Shown one piece after another: positions 21,453 through 31,055 of a stretch of DNA of 39,121 nucleotides. The number at the start of each line of letters is the position of its first letter. The first letter of the stretch is position 1. Below the pieces are notes generated by a model, which searched no databases, had not been told where the DNA came from, and was given only the letters and a program-made list of their open reading frames with translations. This stretch comes from Fidelibacterota bacterium (GTDB lineage Bacteria > Fidelibacterota > Marinisomatia > SCGC-AAA003-L08 > JACNLC01). Made by a program: the position numbers and the translations under genes. The stretch spans positions 1-39,121 of the forward strand of contig JAJRUW010000050.1 in the NCBI GenBank assembly GCA_024277615.1, in the 5' to 3' direction.

Positions 21453-22397
21453 GTGATTCGAGTTGAAAACCTTGTAAAGCATTACGGAGACGTAAAAGCT
21501 GTCAGGGGAATCGATTTTGAAGTTCATGATGGCGAGATCGTCGGTTTTCTGGGTGCCAATGGTGCCGGAAAATCAACGACGCTCAAAATTATGACCGGAT
21601 ATCTTTCGCCGACTTCAGGGAATATCCATATCAATGATTTGAATATTCTCGACGATTCCCTCGAAATCAGAAAGACGATTGGTTATTTGCCGGAACTTAA
21701 TCCGCTCTATGGAGAAATGATGGTCTATGACCTGTTGGAATTCTCTGCAAATGTCAGAAACATCAAGGGCAAAGCCTACAAAAAAGCCCTGGCGCGAGTG
21801 GTTGATCTGTGTTCACTTTCAGGTGTAATTCACCGGAAGGTGTCCGACTGCTCCAAGGGCTATAAACAGCGAATCGGCCTGGCAGTGGCGATGATCCACG
21901 ATCCGCGCATTCTGATTTTAGACGAACCGGTAACTGGTCTGGACCCGAACCAGATTGTGGAAATCAGAAATCTCATCAAAGAGCTGGGGAAAGAAAGAAT
22001 GGTGATCATATCAAGCCATATTCTCCAGGAAATAGAACTCACCGTGGATCGGATTGTAATCATCGATACGGGAAAGATCGTGGCTGATGGTACCTCCGCA
22101 GAACTGATGGCAGGGTTTCATGGGAAAACCCAGCTATTACTTGAAGTTAAAAATGCCAAAGCAGAAGATATCGAAGCCCTGAGTACTTCTATCCAGTCCC
22201 TGGAGATACAGAGCGTGGATTCAAAAAATGACAGCAGCTTCATCAAGCTCGAGTACGATAAAAAGAATGATCCCCGGGAGGCAATATTTCAACACGCCCT
22301 GGCGCATCACTGGACGATTCTGGAGATGAGTCCCAAGAGAGCTCAACTCGAAGATATCTTCAGAAATCTGACCGTGGGAGGAGGTGCTCATGCATAA
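21453..22397 (+). CDS. ABC transporter ATPase, GldA/CcmA-like
   Basis: 314-residue cytoplasmic ATPase that would power the membrane permease encoded next. Walker A is GANGAGKST (residues 34-42). The signature motif is SKGYKQR in place of LSGGQ, as in GldA-type ATPases. Walker B is ILILDEPVTGLDPNQ and the switch is ISSHIL. A C-terminal extension (about 220-314) is typical of ABC-2 export/assembly ATPases. The GTG start is backed by AAAAGGAG eight bases upstream. It overlaps the permease gene by 8 bases. Substrate unknown. GldA homologues serve gliding motility in Bacteroidota, but gliding cannot be claimed from this cluster. Confidence 0.88.
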   Translation: MIRVENLVKHYGDVKAVRGIDFEVHDGEIVGFLGANGAGKSTTLKIMTGYLSPTSGNIHINDLNILDDSLEIRKTIGYLPELNPLYGEMMVYDLLEFSANVRNIKGKAYKKALARVVDLCSLSGVIHRKVSDCSKGYKQRIGLAVAMIHDPRILILDEPVTGLDPNQIVEIRNLIKELGKERMVIISSHILQEIELTVDRIVIIDTGKIVADGTSAELMAGFHGKTQLLLEVKNAKAEDIEALSTSIQSLEIQSVDSKNDSSFIKLEYDKKNDPREAIFQHALAHHWTILEMSPKRAQLEDIFRNLTVGGGAHA

Positions 22398-23103
22398 CAT
22401 CAAAGCCATCTATAAAAGGGAGTTGAAATCTATATTCAACAGCCCCATGGGCTATATCTTCCTGGTAATTTTCGCCCTCATTAACGGCTATTTTTTCACC
22501 AACACCTTTTTTCTGATCAACCAATCGGATATGCGTGCCTTGTTCAGTGTGGTTCCGCTGATCTTTTTATTTTTTATCCCGGCTGTGACAATGGGATTGA
22601 TAGCAAAAGAAAAGAATGTTGGCACTATAGAGGTGATCTCGACCATGCCGGTAAAGGAATATGAATTCGTAATCGGGAAATATCTCGCCGGATTAACCCT
22701 GATCGTTGTCGGGTTGATGTTTACTCTGGTACATTTCTTCACTCTGGTCCGTGTGGGAACGAACATCGATTACGGAGCTCTGTTGTGCGGATACTTCGGC
22801 TTATTTTTGCTGGGAGCATTTTATGCCGCAGTGGGCGTCTTCAGCAGCAGTATTTCGGAAAACCAGGTCGTTTCATTTATCGTGGGTATCGCCATAGTGA
22901 TCACATTCTTCCTGATGGATAAAATGCTAATGTTCGTGCCCTCCTCACTGACCGGTTTCATACAGTACATCAGTGTGGACTATCACCTGGCGGGAATCTC
23001 CAAGGGTGTCATCGACTCCAGAAATTTGGTTTATTTTGGAAGCATGATCGCTATGTTTCTGATCTTTACCGTTCGAACAATTGAAATTCGGAAATGGAGG
23101 TAG
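22390..23103 (+). CDS. ABC-2 type permease, GldF-like
   Basis: 237-residue integral membrane protein with about six hydrophobic helices, opening with MHNIKAIYKRELKSIFNSPM, a common start in GldF/NosY-like permeases (ABC-2 subunits). The conserved IAKEKNVGTIEVISTMPV loop is present. The ATG at 22390 is preferred over GTG 22384 because GGAGGAGG ends about 5 bases before it. It forms a channel with the upstream ATPase, and the GldG-like gene follows after 6 bases. Confidence 0.87.
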   Translation: MHNIKAIYKRELKSIFNSPMGYIFLVIFALINGYFFTNTFFLINQSDMRALFSVVPLIFLFFIPAVTMGLIAKEKNVGTIEVISTMPVKEYEFVIGKYLAGLTLIVVGLMFTLVHFFTLVRVGTNIDYGALLCGYFGLFLLGAFYAAVGVFSSSISENQVVSFIVGIAIVITFFLMDKMLMFVPSSLTGFIQYISVDYHLAGISKGVIDSRNLVYFGSMIAMFLIFTVRTIEIRKWR

Positions 23104-23109
23104 CCCGGG

Positions 23110-24630
23110 ATGACAATCGATAACAAGAAATCACTTATCATTTTTATTGTAATTACAATTGCAGCGGTTATCCTCGTGAACATGATCTCAAAGAACTGGT
23201 TTTTCCGCTGGGATCTTACAGACAATAATATGTATTCCCTGTCAGACTCTTCGAAAAAAGTGCTTGACAAAATTGATGACCTGCTGACCATGAAGGTTTA
23301 TTTTTCGGAGAATCTCCCGGGTGAATACGGCAACAACAGACGCTATCTGCAGGATATCCTGGAGGAATACGAAGCTTTCTCAAAAGGGAATATTCGTTTT
23401 GAATTTTTTCCGCCCGATAATGATGAAAAGCTTGAAGAGGATGCCCAGAAATATGGTATCCAGCCGGTGCAGCTGCAAGTCATTGAAAACGACAAAGTGG
23501 AGATTAAAAAGGTCTATATGGGCCTGGTCTGTATCTACGAAGATAAACGGGAGGCCATTCCCGTAATTCAGACAACAACCGGACTTGAATATGATATTAC
23601 CACAACCATTAAAAAATTGATCAATGATCAAAAGCGCACAGTCGGCCTGGCTACCATAGGGGATCAGGAAGTAAAAAATGATAACCTGCGACAGACCATA
23701 GGAGAGACCTACAAGGTCATGCCGGTCAGCTTGAGCAGCCCCGTCCCCGCAGATATCGCAACGCTCCTGATTAATGGTGTGGAGGACTCTCTCTCCACTG
23801 ATGAAATGACCAACCTGCGACAGTTTGTTGCCCGGGGCGGTAATATTTTAATTGCTCAGAGCCGGGTAAAGGCGGATATTCAACAGCAGACGGCCTCCGG
23901 GATTCAATCCAATATTTTTTCCCTGCTGGATGAATACGGGCTTAAACTCAAAGAAAACCTCGTCCTTGACCGGCAGTGCGGGCAGGTAACCATTTCTCAG
24001 AACAGGGGCTTCTTCAGGATGAACTCACAGGTGGATTACCCCTTCTTCCCTCTGGTCAGGTCCTTCGGTGACAATGTGATGGTCAAAGGTCTGGAACAAT
24101 TGAGACTGCTTTTCACCAGTGAAATAGAAGACTTGTCCCCGGGAGTGCCGGATACTCTTGATTCCGGAAATAAACTTGTGCCTCTGTTATATACTTCGGA
24201 TCACTCCACAACTGTGGAACAGTTTTATAATCTGAACCCCATCGAGAACCCGGCCTTCAAAAATCTCAACCAGCCGGGGCGTTTGGTGGGTGCTCTGGTT
24301 GATGTGACCAATGACAGCACCGGAAGCGTCGGCCGCGTGGTTTTGATTAGTGATTCCAATTTTCTGACGGATGACGGTGGCGGCCGCATACCGGAAAACG
24401 GGATTTTTGTCTTGAACGCCGTAGATGTTCTCATGGGTGACAGTGATATGGTGGCCCTGCGTTCCAGAGAGATCACAACCCGTCCTTTGAAAGAATTGGA
24501 AGACTCCACTAAAGCAACCTGGAAATGGATCAATATCCTGTTGCCGTCATTACTGGTTATTGCTTTCGGCTTCCTGCACTGGAAACGTGAAGCCGGTCGT
24601 GCCAAAGTATTGGAGGAAATCTATGAGTAA
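23110..24630 (+). CDS. GldG-like ABC transporter auxiliary protein
   Basis: 506 residues. One N-terminal membrane helix (about 10-30) is followed by a large periplasmic region with the GldG-family features YSLSDSSKKVLDKIDDLLTM and VYFSENLPGEY (about 40-75) and a glutamine-amidotransferase-like fold region. It ends with a second helix (WINILLPSLLVIAFGFLHW). GGAGG lies 9 bases upstream of the ATG. In known GldFG-type systems this subunit pairs with the ABC-2 permease. It overlaps the DUF4340 gene by 8 bases. Confidence 0.83.
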   Translation: MTIDNKKSLIIFIVITIAAVILVNMISKNWFFRWDLTDNNMYSLSDSSKKVLDKIDDLLTMKVYFSENLPGEYGNNRRYLQDILEEYEAFSKGNIRFEFFPPDNDEKLEEDAQKYGIQPVQLQVIENDKVEIKKVYMGLVCIYEDKREAIPVIQTTTGLEYDITTTIKKLINDQKRTVGLATIGDQEVKNDNLRQTIGETYKVMPVSLSSPVPADIATLLINGVEDSLSTDEMTNLRQFVARGGNILIAQSRVKADIQQQTASGIQSNIFSLLDEYGLKLKENLVLDRQCGQVTISQNRGFFRMNSQVDYPFFPLVRSFGDNVMVKGLEQLRLLFTSEIEDLSPGVPDTLDSGNKLVPLLYTSDHSTTVEQFYNLNPIENPAFKNLNQPGRLVGALVDVTNDSTGSVGRVVLISDSNFLTDDGGGRIPENGIFVLNAVDVLMGDSDMVALRSREITTRPLKELEDSTKATWKWINILLPSLLVIAFGFLHWKREAGRAKVLEEIYE

Positions 24631-25240
24631 ATCGCTTCGAAACGGAATCATTATAATTGTTGTTCTTTTGGGTATTTTTTTTATTATTCAAAACCGACAG
24701 CAAAAAAGAATTACAAAATCGTCTCCGATCTTTACCGGGGATAAAGCGGACATTGTTAAGGTGCTTATCCAGAAAGGTGATAAGGCTATTGAGCTGGCCC
24801 GCGTTGATACAAGCTGGGAAATATCAGGGAATGATACCCTGGAGATCCGCCAGAATCGAATTGACAATCTGTTAAATAAGGTTCTCGATGTTGAACGCGA
24901 AACGCTGGTTTCCGCTAATCCTGACAAATGGGAAACTTTTTCTATTGATGATTCTACCGGAACACACCTGGCCCTGATCAATGCAAATGACGATACCATC
25001 GGGTATTTTGTCTTTGGCAGATCGAAATCAGACTGGTCTCACAATTACATCCGGTTTAAAGAAGGCCCGGAAGTTTATCTCACCAGTGAAAATGTCATTT
25101 CGAGTTTAAATACCGGTGAAAAATTCTGGGGACAGGTACCCAAGCCGCCACCGGTTAAAGCAGATTCTTTGGGGACTGCACCTGAGGTAGAAACGGAGAC
25201 ACCACCCCCGGTGGGCAAGGCTCCGGAAACGGGAGAATAA
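24623..25240 (+). CDS. DUF4340-family membrane-anchored protein
   Basis: 205 residues: an N-terminal membrane anchor (GIIIIVVLLGIFFIIQN), then a periplasmic domain with the DUF4340 pattern of short beta strands (VLIQKGDKAIELAR, SWEISGNDTLEIRQNRIDNLL, YLTSENVISSL). The tail is rich in proline and glutamate (about 170-205) and probably disordered. DUF4340 genes often follow GldG-like genes and seem to be the fourth part of the same machine; the role is unknown. The start is set by GGAGG 7 bases upstream and by the anchor. Confidence 0.8.
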   Translation: MSKSLRNGIIIIVVLLGIFFIIQNRQQKRITKSSPIFTGDKADIVKVLIQKGDKAIELARVDTSWEISGNDTLEIRQNRIDNLLNKVLDVERETLVSANPDKWETFSIDDSTGTHLALINANDDTIGYFVFGRSKSDWSHNYIRFKEGPEVYLTSENVISSLNTGEKFWGQVPKPPPVKADSLGTAPEVETETPPPVGKAPETGE

Positions 25241-25314
25241 TTAGAAAAATTCGGGTTGTATCCGGGTGAGGACCGGGACATTTTTTACAGTAAGGGAAAG
25301 AGAAAGGATGCTGG

Positions 25315-26013
25315 ATGATAGTTTTAGTTCCGCCGAGTGAGGGCAAAGTCAGGATTAGAAAACCCCTGGAACTTAAATTCGAAGACACGGATTTTCCGCT
25401 CATGAAAGAGGTGGGGCAGGTAGTTCGTCTGTTGAGTTTAATTGATGACGAGGATATCCGTTCAATATACGGGACGTCAAAACAAAAGGCGTTGATTTTT
25501 CACCGCCAAAACCAGGACGTTATGAACAGTCGTGTCTGGCCGGCCATCGAGAGATACTCTGGGGTTGTGTACGAACATATCGGCTGGAATACACTGTCCG
25601 AAGAAGGCCGGGCATATATGGAAAAACACATCCGTATTTTTAGTGGACTGTTTGGCATGGTCACGCCGATGACATTGATACCGGATTATAAACTGAAGAT
25701 GAATGTGATGTCACTGCAATATCACTGGAGACCCATTCTGACGGATATCCTGGCCAAAGAAGACATGATCATCGACCTTTTGCCACAGGTGCACCGCAAA
25801 GCCTACCAATCCAGTGATAATGTGGTTGAAGTGGAATTTGTGGTAATGTCCAAGGGTAAAAAGAAAACGGCAGGTCACTATGGCAAGGCCGTGAAAGGTG
25901 AGTTTATTCGCTTCATGGCTGAGCACAATGTGACCTCGGTGGAACAGTTTGAAGGTTTCGAATACGACAATTTCAGATGGGACGGCACCATGTTCGTCAA
26001 ACTGGACGACTAA
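25315..26013 (+). CDS. YaaA/DUF328-family protein
   Basis: 232 residues of the YaaA family. It begins MIVLVPPSEGKVRIRKP, like the LLPPSExK opening of the long-branch members. It has SGLFGMVTPMTLIPDYKLKM, matching the 'YGvLrPlDlIqpYRleM' block, and the C-terminal block with GHYGKAVKGEFIRF. In E. coli YaaA limits intracellular iron after peroxide stress and binds DNA. That role is known for the family and not shown here. It follows the ABC operon by 74 bases and ends before a strong intrinsic terminator. Confidence 0.85.
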   Translation: MIVLVPPSEGKVRIRKPLELKFEDTDFPLMKEVGQVVRLLSLIDDEDIRSIYGTSKQKALIFHRQNQDVMNSRVWPAIERYSGVVYEHIGWNTLSEEGRAYMEKHIRIFSGLFGMVTPMTLIPDYKLKMNVMSLQYHWRPILTDILAKEDMIIDLLPQVHRKAYQSSDNVVEVEFVVMSKGKKKTAGHYGKAVKGEFIRFMAEHNVTSVEQFEGFEYDNFRWDGTMFVKLDD

Positions 26014-26036
26014 TCCCTCACAGACATTTCAGCTAT

Positions 26037-26066
26037 AAAAAGGTCCGGTCAAAACCGGACTTTTTT
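26037..26066. terminator. Bidirectional intrinsic terminator
   Basis: Perfect 7-bp stem GTCCGGT (26043-26049) and ACCGGAC (26054-26060) with a CAAA loop. T6 lies on the right and A5 on the left, so it can end the yaaA-family transcript (+) and the tRNA-Thr transcript (-). Confidence 0.85.
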
Positions 26067-26092
26067 ATAATATCACAATCAAAAAAATCTCG

Positions 26093-26165
<73 letters not shown>

Positions 26166-26352
26166 AATTTGGTCCCCGGAAAGGCCGGGAAATTTAGGCC
26201 GTCATCAGAATTGCCCGCTAATGATTTTGCAGAAAAATCGAAGCACTTATGAGTTGTCTTTCAAAACGCAGTGAGAGACCTCGAAACCACAAATGGTTAT
26301 ATGCCTGAACGTTCGGAAATGCTGATAACCTGTACATCCCGAAACGATATGT

Positions 26353-27432
26353 TCATTCCAGCCTCAACTCCAGCTGACCCTCTTGGGAATCGGGCTGTTC
26401 GGTGGATAGATTTGACAGGGTAACTCCCAGTAATCTAACCGGCTGATCCGGCGATGCAGGTTTTTGCAGCAATCCGTAAACCACCTCAGTGAGTTGTGCT
26501 TCGGATGAAATCATGATCGGCAATGTTGTACTGCGGGTAGTCTGAACAAAATTAAAATATTTAATTTTCAGGGTTACTGTCTTTCCTGATAGTCGGGCCT
26601 TGCCGGCGCGTTTCCAGACCGTCCTGATGATTTTCTTCAGTTGGAGCAGCATGAAATCCAAATCTACCAGATCTGTATCGAAAGTATGCTCCGCACCCAG
26701 TGATTTCCTGATTCTGCCGGGTTTTACCGGACGGTCATCTCTGCCGCGGACAACTTTGTAGTACCAGCTTCCAGTCTTGCCAAATTTCTCGACGAGTTCC
26801 GGTTTGCTCCATTTTTTCAGGTCTGCACCGGTTCGAATTCCCATGGCAGCCATACGTCTGGCAGTCACTTTCCCCACACCGTAAAATTTATGGATTGGCA
26901 GCCCGGCTAAAAAGATCTCTGCTTTTTCGGGTGTTATTACGGTCAGACCATCCGGTTTATCAAAATCAGAAGCAACCTTCGCTAAAAACTTATTGAAGGA
27001 AACGCCAGCAGAAGCTGTTAGGCCGGTTTCGGTTTTAATGGATGCCCTGATTTCCCGGGCGATCAGGGTTGCCGAAGGCTGCCGGAGTTTATTTTCCGTC
27101 ACATCGAGATAGGCCTCATCAAGTGAAAGGGGCTCAACCAGGTCTGTATATCTTTTAAAGATTACACGGATCTGATGTGAAACTTCCCGATAGATGTCAA
27201 AGCGCGGTTTTACAAAGATCAGAGAGGGACATTTCCGCAAAGCGATTGCCGAGGGCATGGCCGAGTGAATTCCAAATTTTCGGGCTTCATAGCTGGCGGC
27301 AGCCACCACTCCCCGGTGTCGAGATCCGCCTACGGCAACCGGCCGATTGCGGTAACGGGGACAGTCACGCTGCTCCACGGAGGCGTAAAAAGCATCCATA
27401 TCTACATGGATGATCTTGCGCAGATCATTCAC
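26353..27432 (-). CDS. dinB: DNA polymerase IV (Y-family translesion polymerase)
   Basis: 359 residues. Catalytic residues lie in HVDMDAFYASVEQRD (Asp11, Asp13 region, with Tyr16 as likely steric gate) and SLDEAYLDVT (Asp105/Glu106). The helix-hairpin-helix block IHKFYGVGKVTARRMAAMG and the little-finger domain follow. The tail GQLELRLE resembles the sliding-clamp-binding motif QLxLF. The GTG at 27432 is chosen because GGAGGT lies about 8 bases upstream and it gives the standard N terminus; longer upstream frames overlap the helicase gene. It overlaps that gene by 8 bases and is the last gene of a three-gene repair operon. Confidence 0.94.
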   Translation of the reverse strand: MNDLRKIIHVDMDAFYASVEQRDCPRYRNRPVAVGGSRHRGVVAAASYEARKFGIHSAMPSAIALRKCPSLIFVKPRFDIYREVSHQIRVIFKRYTDLVEPLSLDEAYLDVTENKLRQPSATLIAREIRASIKTETGLTASAGVSFNKFLAKVASDFDKPDGLTVITPEKAEIFLAGLPIHKFYGVGKVTARRMAAMGIRTGADLKKWSKPELVEKFGKTGSWYYKVVRGRDDRPVKPGRIRKSLGAEHTFDTDLVDLDFMLLQLKKIIRTVWKRAGKARLSGKTVTLKIKYFNFVQTTRSTTLPIMISSEAQLTEVVYGLLQKPASPDQPVRLLGVTLSNLSTEQPDSQEGQLELRLE

Positions 27433-29776
27433 GCCAGAACACCTCCAGGGTTTTCCGAAGCATCTGAACATCCCAGACGGTCTGTATCTTCCAGCCCTCG
27501 GGGAGTAATTCGGCATAGCAGTCAGAAGTAAAGCGGTCATCGATGAGCAGCAGCGCCCCCCGGTCTTCTTCCGATCGTATCAAACGCCCGGCGGCCTGTA
27601 CGACCCGGGAGAGCCCCGGGTACAGATACGCAAACTCATAGCCGTTACCCCCTTCATTGAAATAATATTTGATGAGTTCACGAGATACGGTGATTGCAGG
27701 CAGACCTACACCGATGATACCGACTCCGGTGAGACATTCCCCGCCGAGGTCTATACTTTCGCCAAAGATACCCCCCATCACTGCCAATCCGACCAGTGTC
27801 TGCCCGCCCGGGGATTTGAATTTGTCCAGGAATTTCCTGCGACTTGCTTCGGTCATTTCGGGAGTCTGCACCTGCAAGGTCAGATCCGGATGCAGCCGCT
27901 GCACCTCGGCCCGGACGGACTCAAGATAGGCATACGATGGGAAATAAATCAGGTAGTTGCCCTTCCGGGCTGCGATAAATGCGGATAATGCCGCAACTAC
28001 GCGGGCGGCAGTGTCCCGGCGGTGTCGATAGCGCACGGAGAGTCCCTCCATTTGCAGTACACAGAGATGATCCGCCGGATAGGGCGAAGTCAGAGACAGT
28101 ACTCCGGCCGACGGAGGGCATCCCAGCAATCTGCGAAAATAATCTGCAGGGCTCAATGTTGCGGATAAAAATACGGAGGACCCGGCCCTGGCGATGCAAG
28201 TTTGCAGCTGTTCTGACGGGTCTATGCAGAAAAGACTCACAGCCAGCCCCCGCTGGTTTTTCTCAAAACAGGTTGCGTAGTGTCCGTCGTAGCTTTCTGC
28301 CACAAACATGAATCGCTGAACTTCGGTATAGAGCCGATATGCCAGATCGGAATATTCACCGCCGGCAGTGTCAATAAAATAGTGCTCACAGTGTTTCAGG
28401 AACCGTTGTAGAATCGGAAGAATTTCCGACGGTAATTCTTGCTGTACTCCATTTGAACCGCTATACTCCAGTTCTTTCTTTGACTTCAGAAACCAACCAT
28501 TGACCTCACCAGCGGCTTTCCCGAGAGCCGGCCAGGTCTTACCCAGCGTCCGCTTCAACTCCGGGAAAAGGCGTTTTTCCAATCTCGCCGAATACATTCC
28601 CCGCGCCCGCTCGGGTAAATTGTGGGCTTCATCCACCAGGAATATATAACGCTTGCCTACTTCCAGCAAATTTTTCCGCATGAAAAACCGGCGCAGATAA
28701 ACCCGGGGATCGAAGACATAATTGTAGTCACAGATGATAACATCGCTAAATAAAGCCAGCTCCAATGACAATTCAAAGGGGCACACCCGGTACAGACGGG
28801 CTTGCTTTTCTATGAAGGCCTGTGTGTATGCATCGCTTGAATAACAGGCATCCAGGGCAGACTTGATCCGCTCGTAAAATCCCCGGGCATATTCACACTG
28901 TTCGGCGATACAGGGCTTTGCAGTCTGAAAACAGATTTTTTCCCTGGCGGTAAGGGATAACCACTTCAAAGCGTGACGGTCCCGGAATTTCAGAGCACTG
29001 AGGCTTGATTCAGCCGTCTTACGGCCGGGAGTACGTGCGGTCAGAAAAAATATTTTATCAGCCCGGGAATCCGCCAGTGATTTTATTGCAGGGAATATGG
29101 CGGCCATAGTTTTTCCCAGCCCGGTGGGAGCTTCCACCAGCAGCTGGCCCCCGGAGCTGATGGTCGTATCAATTTCATGCATGAGGGCAAATTGTCCGGG
29201 CCGGTATTTTTTAAACGGGAAAGTCAGTTTGTGCAAGGCTTCAGTGCGGTTACTGAGGTGCAGAAGAATCCGCTCCAGCCAGTCAATGTAAAAAGCGATC
29301 ATTTTTTCAAAAGCCAGCTCCAACTCCGAAGTCGTACAGGTTTTTATAAATTCCCGGGTTGTCCCGTTATCAACCCGATAATAGGTAAGCTGTAAATCCA
29401 ACCGCTCAAGTTTTTTCAGGTGGGCAAAGATTGCTCCATAGACCTTCAACTGTGCCCAATGTACCTGGTAAGTATCCCCTTCCGGATCATCCGGGGATAC
29501 TCTGACGGATTTTATCTCTTCCAGGCGGAAACGGTTTCTGTCGTTGTAAAGACCGTCAATCCGACCGGCAACCAGAATATCATAGTCAGAGCGCTGTATC
29601 AGTCGTGAAACGGAGACCTCTGCCTGGTAGTTTTCACCCCGTGACTGCTGAACCTTGCGGTGGGCTTTAATTCCCGTTTGCAAAGCAGAAGCACTAAAGT
29701 TTCCCCGTTTCAGGTCTCCCCGGCGGCAACAGAACTCGGCCAATTCTCTGGCGGGAACATGAAAGGTCCGCTTCAA
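27425..29776 (-). CDS. PD-(D/E)XK nuclease fused to XPD/DinG-type Fe-S helicase
   Basis: 783 residues in two parts. The N-terminal ~150 residues look like a RecB/Cas4-type nuclease: Asp74 in AGRIDG, Glu87-x-Lys89 in LEEIKS, and Gln109 in HWAQLKVYG. The rest is a superfamily 2 XPD/DinG helicase. It has Walker A EAPTGLGKT (215-223), four candidate iron-sulphur cysteines (282, 289, 294, 332), DEAH (382-385) and motif VI QAAGRLIR. Such helicases unwind 5'-3' at damaged or structured DNA. The start overlaps the upstream phosphoesterase stop by 4 bases (ATGA) and its end overlaps dinB, so all three are probably translated together. Substrate unknown. Confidence 0.88.
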   Translation of the reverse strand: MKRTFHVPARELAEFCCRRGDLKRGNFSASALQTGIKAHRKVQQSRGENYQAEVSVSRLIQRSDYDILVAGRIDGLYNDRNRFRLEEIKSVRVSPDDPEGDTYQVHWAQLKVYGAIFAHLKKLERLDLQLTYYRVDNGTTREFIKTCTTSELELAFEKMIAFYIDWLERILLHLSNRTEALHKLTFPFKKYRPGQFALMHEIDTTISSGGQLLVEAPTGLGKTMAAIFPAIKSLADSRADKIFFLTARTPGRKTAESSLSALKFRDRHALKWLSLTAREKICFQTAKPCIAEQCEYARGFYERIKSALDACYSSDAYTQAFIEKQARLYRVCPFELSLELALFSDVIICDYNYVFDPRVYLRRFFMRKNLLEVGKRYIFLVDEAHNLPERARGMYSARLEKRLFPELKRTLGKTWPALGKAAGEVNGWFLKSKKELEYSGSNGVQQELPSEILPILQRFLKHCEHYFIDTAGGEYSDLAYRLYTEVQRFMFVAESYDGHYATCFEKNQRGLAVSLFCIDPSEQLQTCIARAGSSVFLSATLSPADYFRRLLGCPPSAGVLSLTSPYPADHLCVLQMEGLSVRYRHRRDTAARVVAALSAFIAARKGNYLIYFPSYAYLESVRAEVQRLHPDLTLQVQTPEMTEASRRKFLDKFKSPGGQTLVGLAVMGGIFGESIDLGGECLTGVGIIGVGLPAITVSRELIKYYFNEGGNGYEFAYLYPGLSRVVQAAGRLIRSEEDRGALLLIDDRFTSDCYAELLPEGWKIQTVWDVQMLRKTLEVFWRE

Positions 29777-30867
29777 AACAGTTCCAGCCTTATCTGCCCT
29801 CGGCGGGTGTGTTTTCGGGAGGATTTGTCATATTGTACATGTTTGAAAAACTTTGCAGACAGCGATACATTCATAGTTTTGGGAGCGACTTCGCGCAGGA
29901 GTCGGGCTGTTAACACACCGGCCAGTTCCCCGACAGGTGGTGTAGTGCAGGTGAGTCTCACAATGGCATTGGAGTCCAGTGACAGTAGTTTCTGACGCAG
30001 GAAAGGGCGCAGCGTATTTGGAGTGAGCGCCGACATATCAATCATGAGATCAAGCATCGGCCGTACAGGCAGTTTGTTAAATGCGAGGTTGGCAATTTTC
30101 CAGTAATTGTTTGAATCCGGTGTGAAATCCAAAAGATAAAATCCTTTTTCTTCATCCTTCTCAGCTGCCGAGGTCCGTTCAATAGAGCCGCTGTAGATCA
30201 CGGGCACACCGGCTCCGTCATCAGATTTGAAAGTGAGGATTTGCCGGCGGTGAATATGTCCGGACAGAATTGCGTGAAAACGGCCTGGAATATCCCGGCT
30301 CAGGATCACATCCTGCCCGCTGCGGAAAGTATAGTTTTTAACGCGTGCACCTTCTATGGCATGGTGCAGGCAAAGCAGTCGAATTTGGGCAGTTTCGGCT
30401 TCCGCCCGACATTCGGCGAGGCATTTTCCGAAACGGCTGCGGATATTCCTGCGTTCATAGGGAAAGCCTGAAAGTGAGACCGCCACACCTTTGACAGTTT
30501 GTAAGAATGTCCGCGGCTTTGTAAAAACATGAATGTTCGGGCGGGTCAGCCGATAAAGTCCCGGGAATCTGGAATACTCGTGGTTACCGGGTACGATAAA
30601 TAAGAGAATGCCCGATTTAGCGAACTCCAGAAGCAGGCTGTAAACCTTGTCAACGATAAACTGTGGAATTCGTGCACGAAAAAACAGATCTCCGCCGTGG
30701 ATAACAACATCCACTTTTTGAGTTGTGGCATATATCAATACGCGCTGGAAATTGTTAAAAAAATCAACTCCCCGGTGGCGCCGCTCGACCCGGGGATTTT
30801 GCGGATAATCGAAGCCCAAATGGGTGTCGCTGAAGAATAATACCCTGATATGTTTTGTTGAGGTCAT
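29773..30867 (-). CDS. SbcD/Mre11-like DNA-repair metallophosphoesterase
   Basis: 364 residues with the full calcineurin-like metal set: SDTHLG (Asp14, His16), GGDLF (Asp60), GNHE (Asn95, His96), LHHA (His168/169) and SGHIHR (His204, His206). This matches SbcD/Mre11 nucleases that process double-strand ends and hairpins. The partner ATPase SbcC/Rad50 is not adjacent; instead a nuclease-helicase fusion follows with a 4-base overlap. It could be one of the SbcD-like families that act without SbcC. The 188 bases upstream show no clear promoter, only a GGACCGGTCC palindrome. Confidence 0.85.
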   Translation of the reverse strand: MTSTKHIRVLFFSDTHLGFDYPQNPRVERRHRGVDFFNNFQRVLIYATTQKVDVVIHGGDLFFRARIPQFIVDKVYSLLLEFAKSGILLFIVPGNHEYSRFPGLYRLTRPNIHVFTKPRTFLQTVKGVAVSLSGFPYERRNIRSRFGKCLAECRAEAETAQIRLLCLHHAIEGARVKNYTFRSGQDVILSRDIPGRFHAILSGHIHRRQILTFKSDDGAGVPVIYSGSIERTSAAEKDEEKGFYLLDFTPDSNNYWKIANLAFNKLPVRPMLDLMIDMSALTPNTLRPFLRQKLLSLDSNAIVRLTCTTPPVGELAGVLTARLLREVAPKTMNVSLSAKFFKHVQYDKSSRKHTRRGQIRLELF

Positions 30868-31055
30868 TTATGAGGGGTCAGTTTATGCCGATAACGACTT
30901 TGGAAATTAACAGGAGCTGATATATTAAGAAAACGGATATTCAGGCTGCCTGAACAAGCCGGTCTTAAAAGAATGTACAATCGGACCGGTCCATATGTTT
31001 GATACAAAGCTGCGCAGACGATTCTGTGGACACCGGGTTATAAAAAAATTACGGA

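Noticed and set aside
26175-26189. Terminator of the dinB operon upstream of the tRNA
   Set aside because: The CCCGG/CCGGG stem is only 5 bp and lacks a U run in the direction of transcription.
30973-30982. GGACCGGTCC palindrome in the gap upstream of the SbcD-like gene
   Set aside because: It is a lone 10-bp palindrome with no second copy seen and no known regulator assigned; it may be chance.
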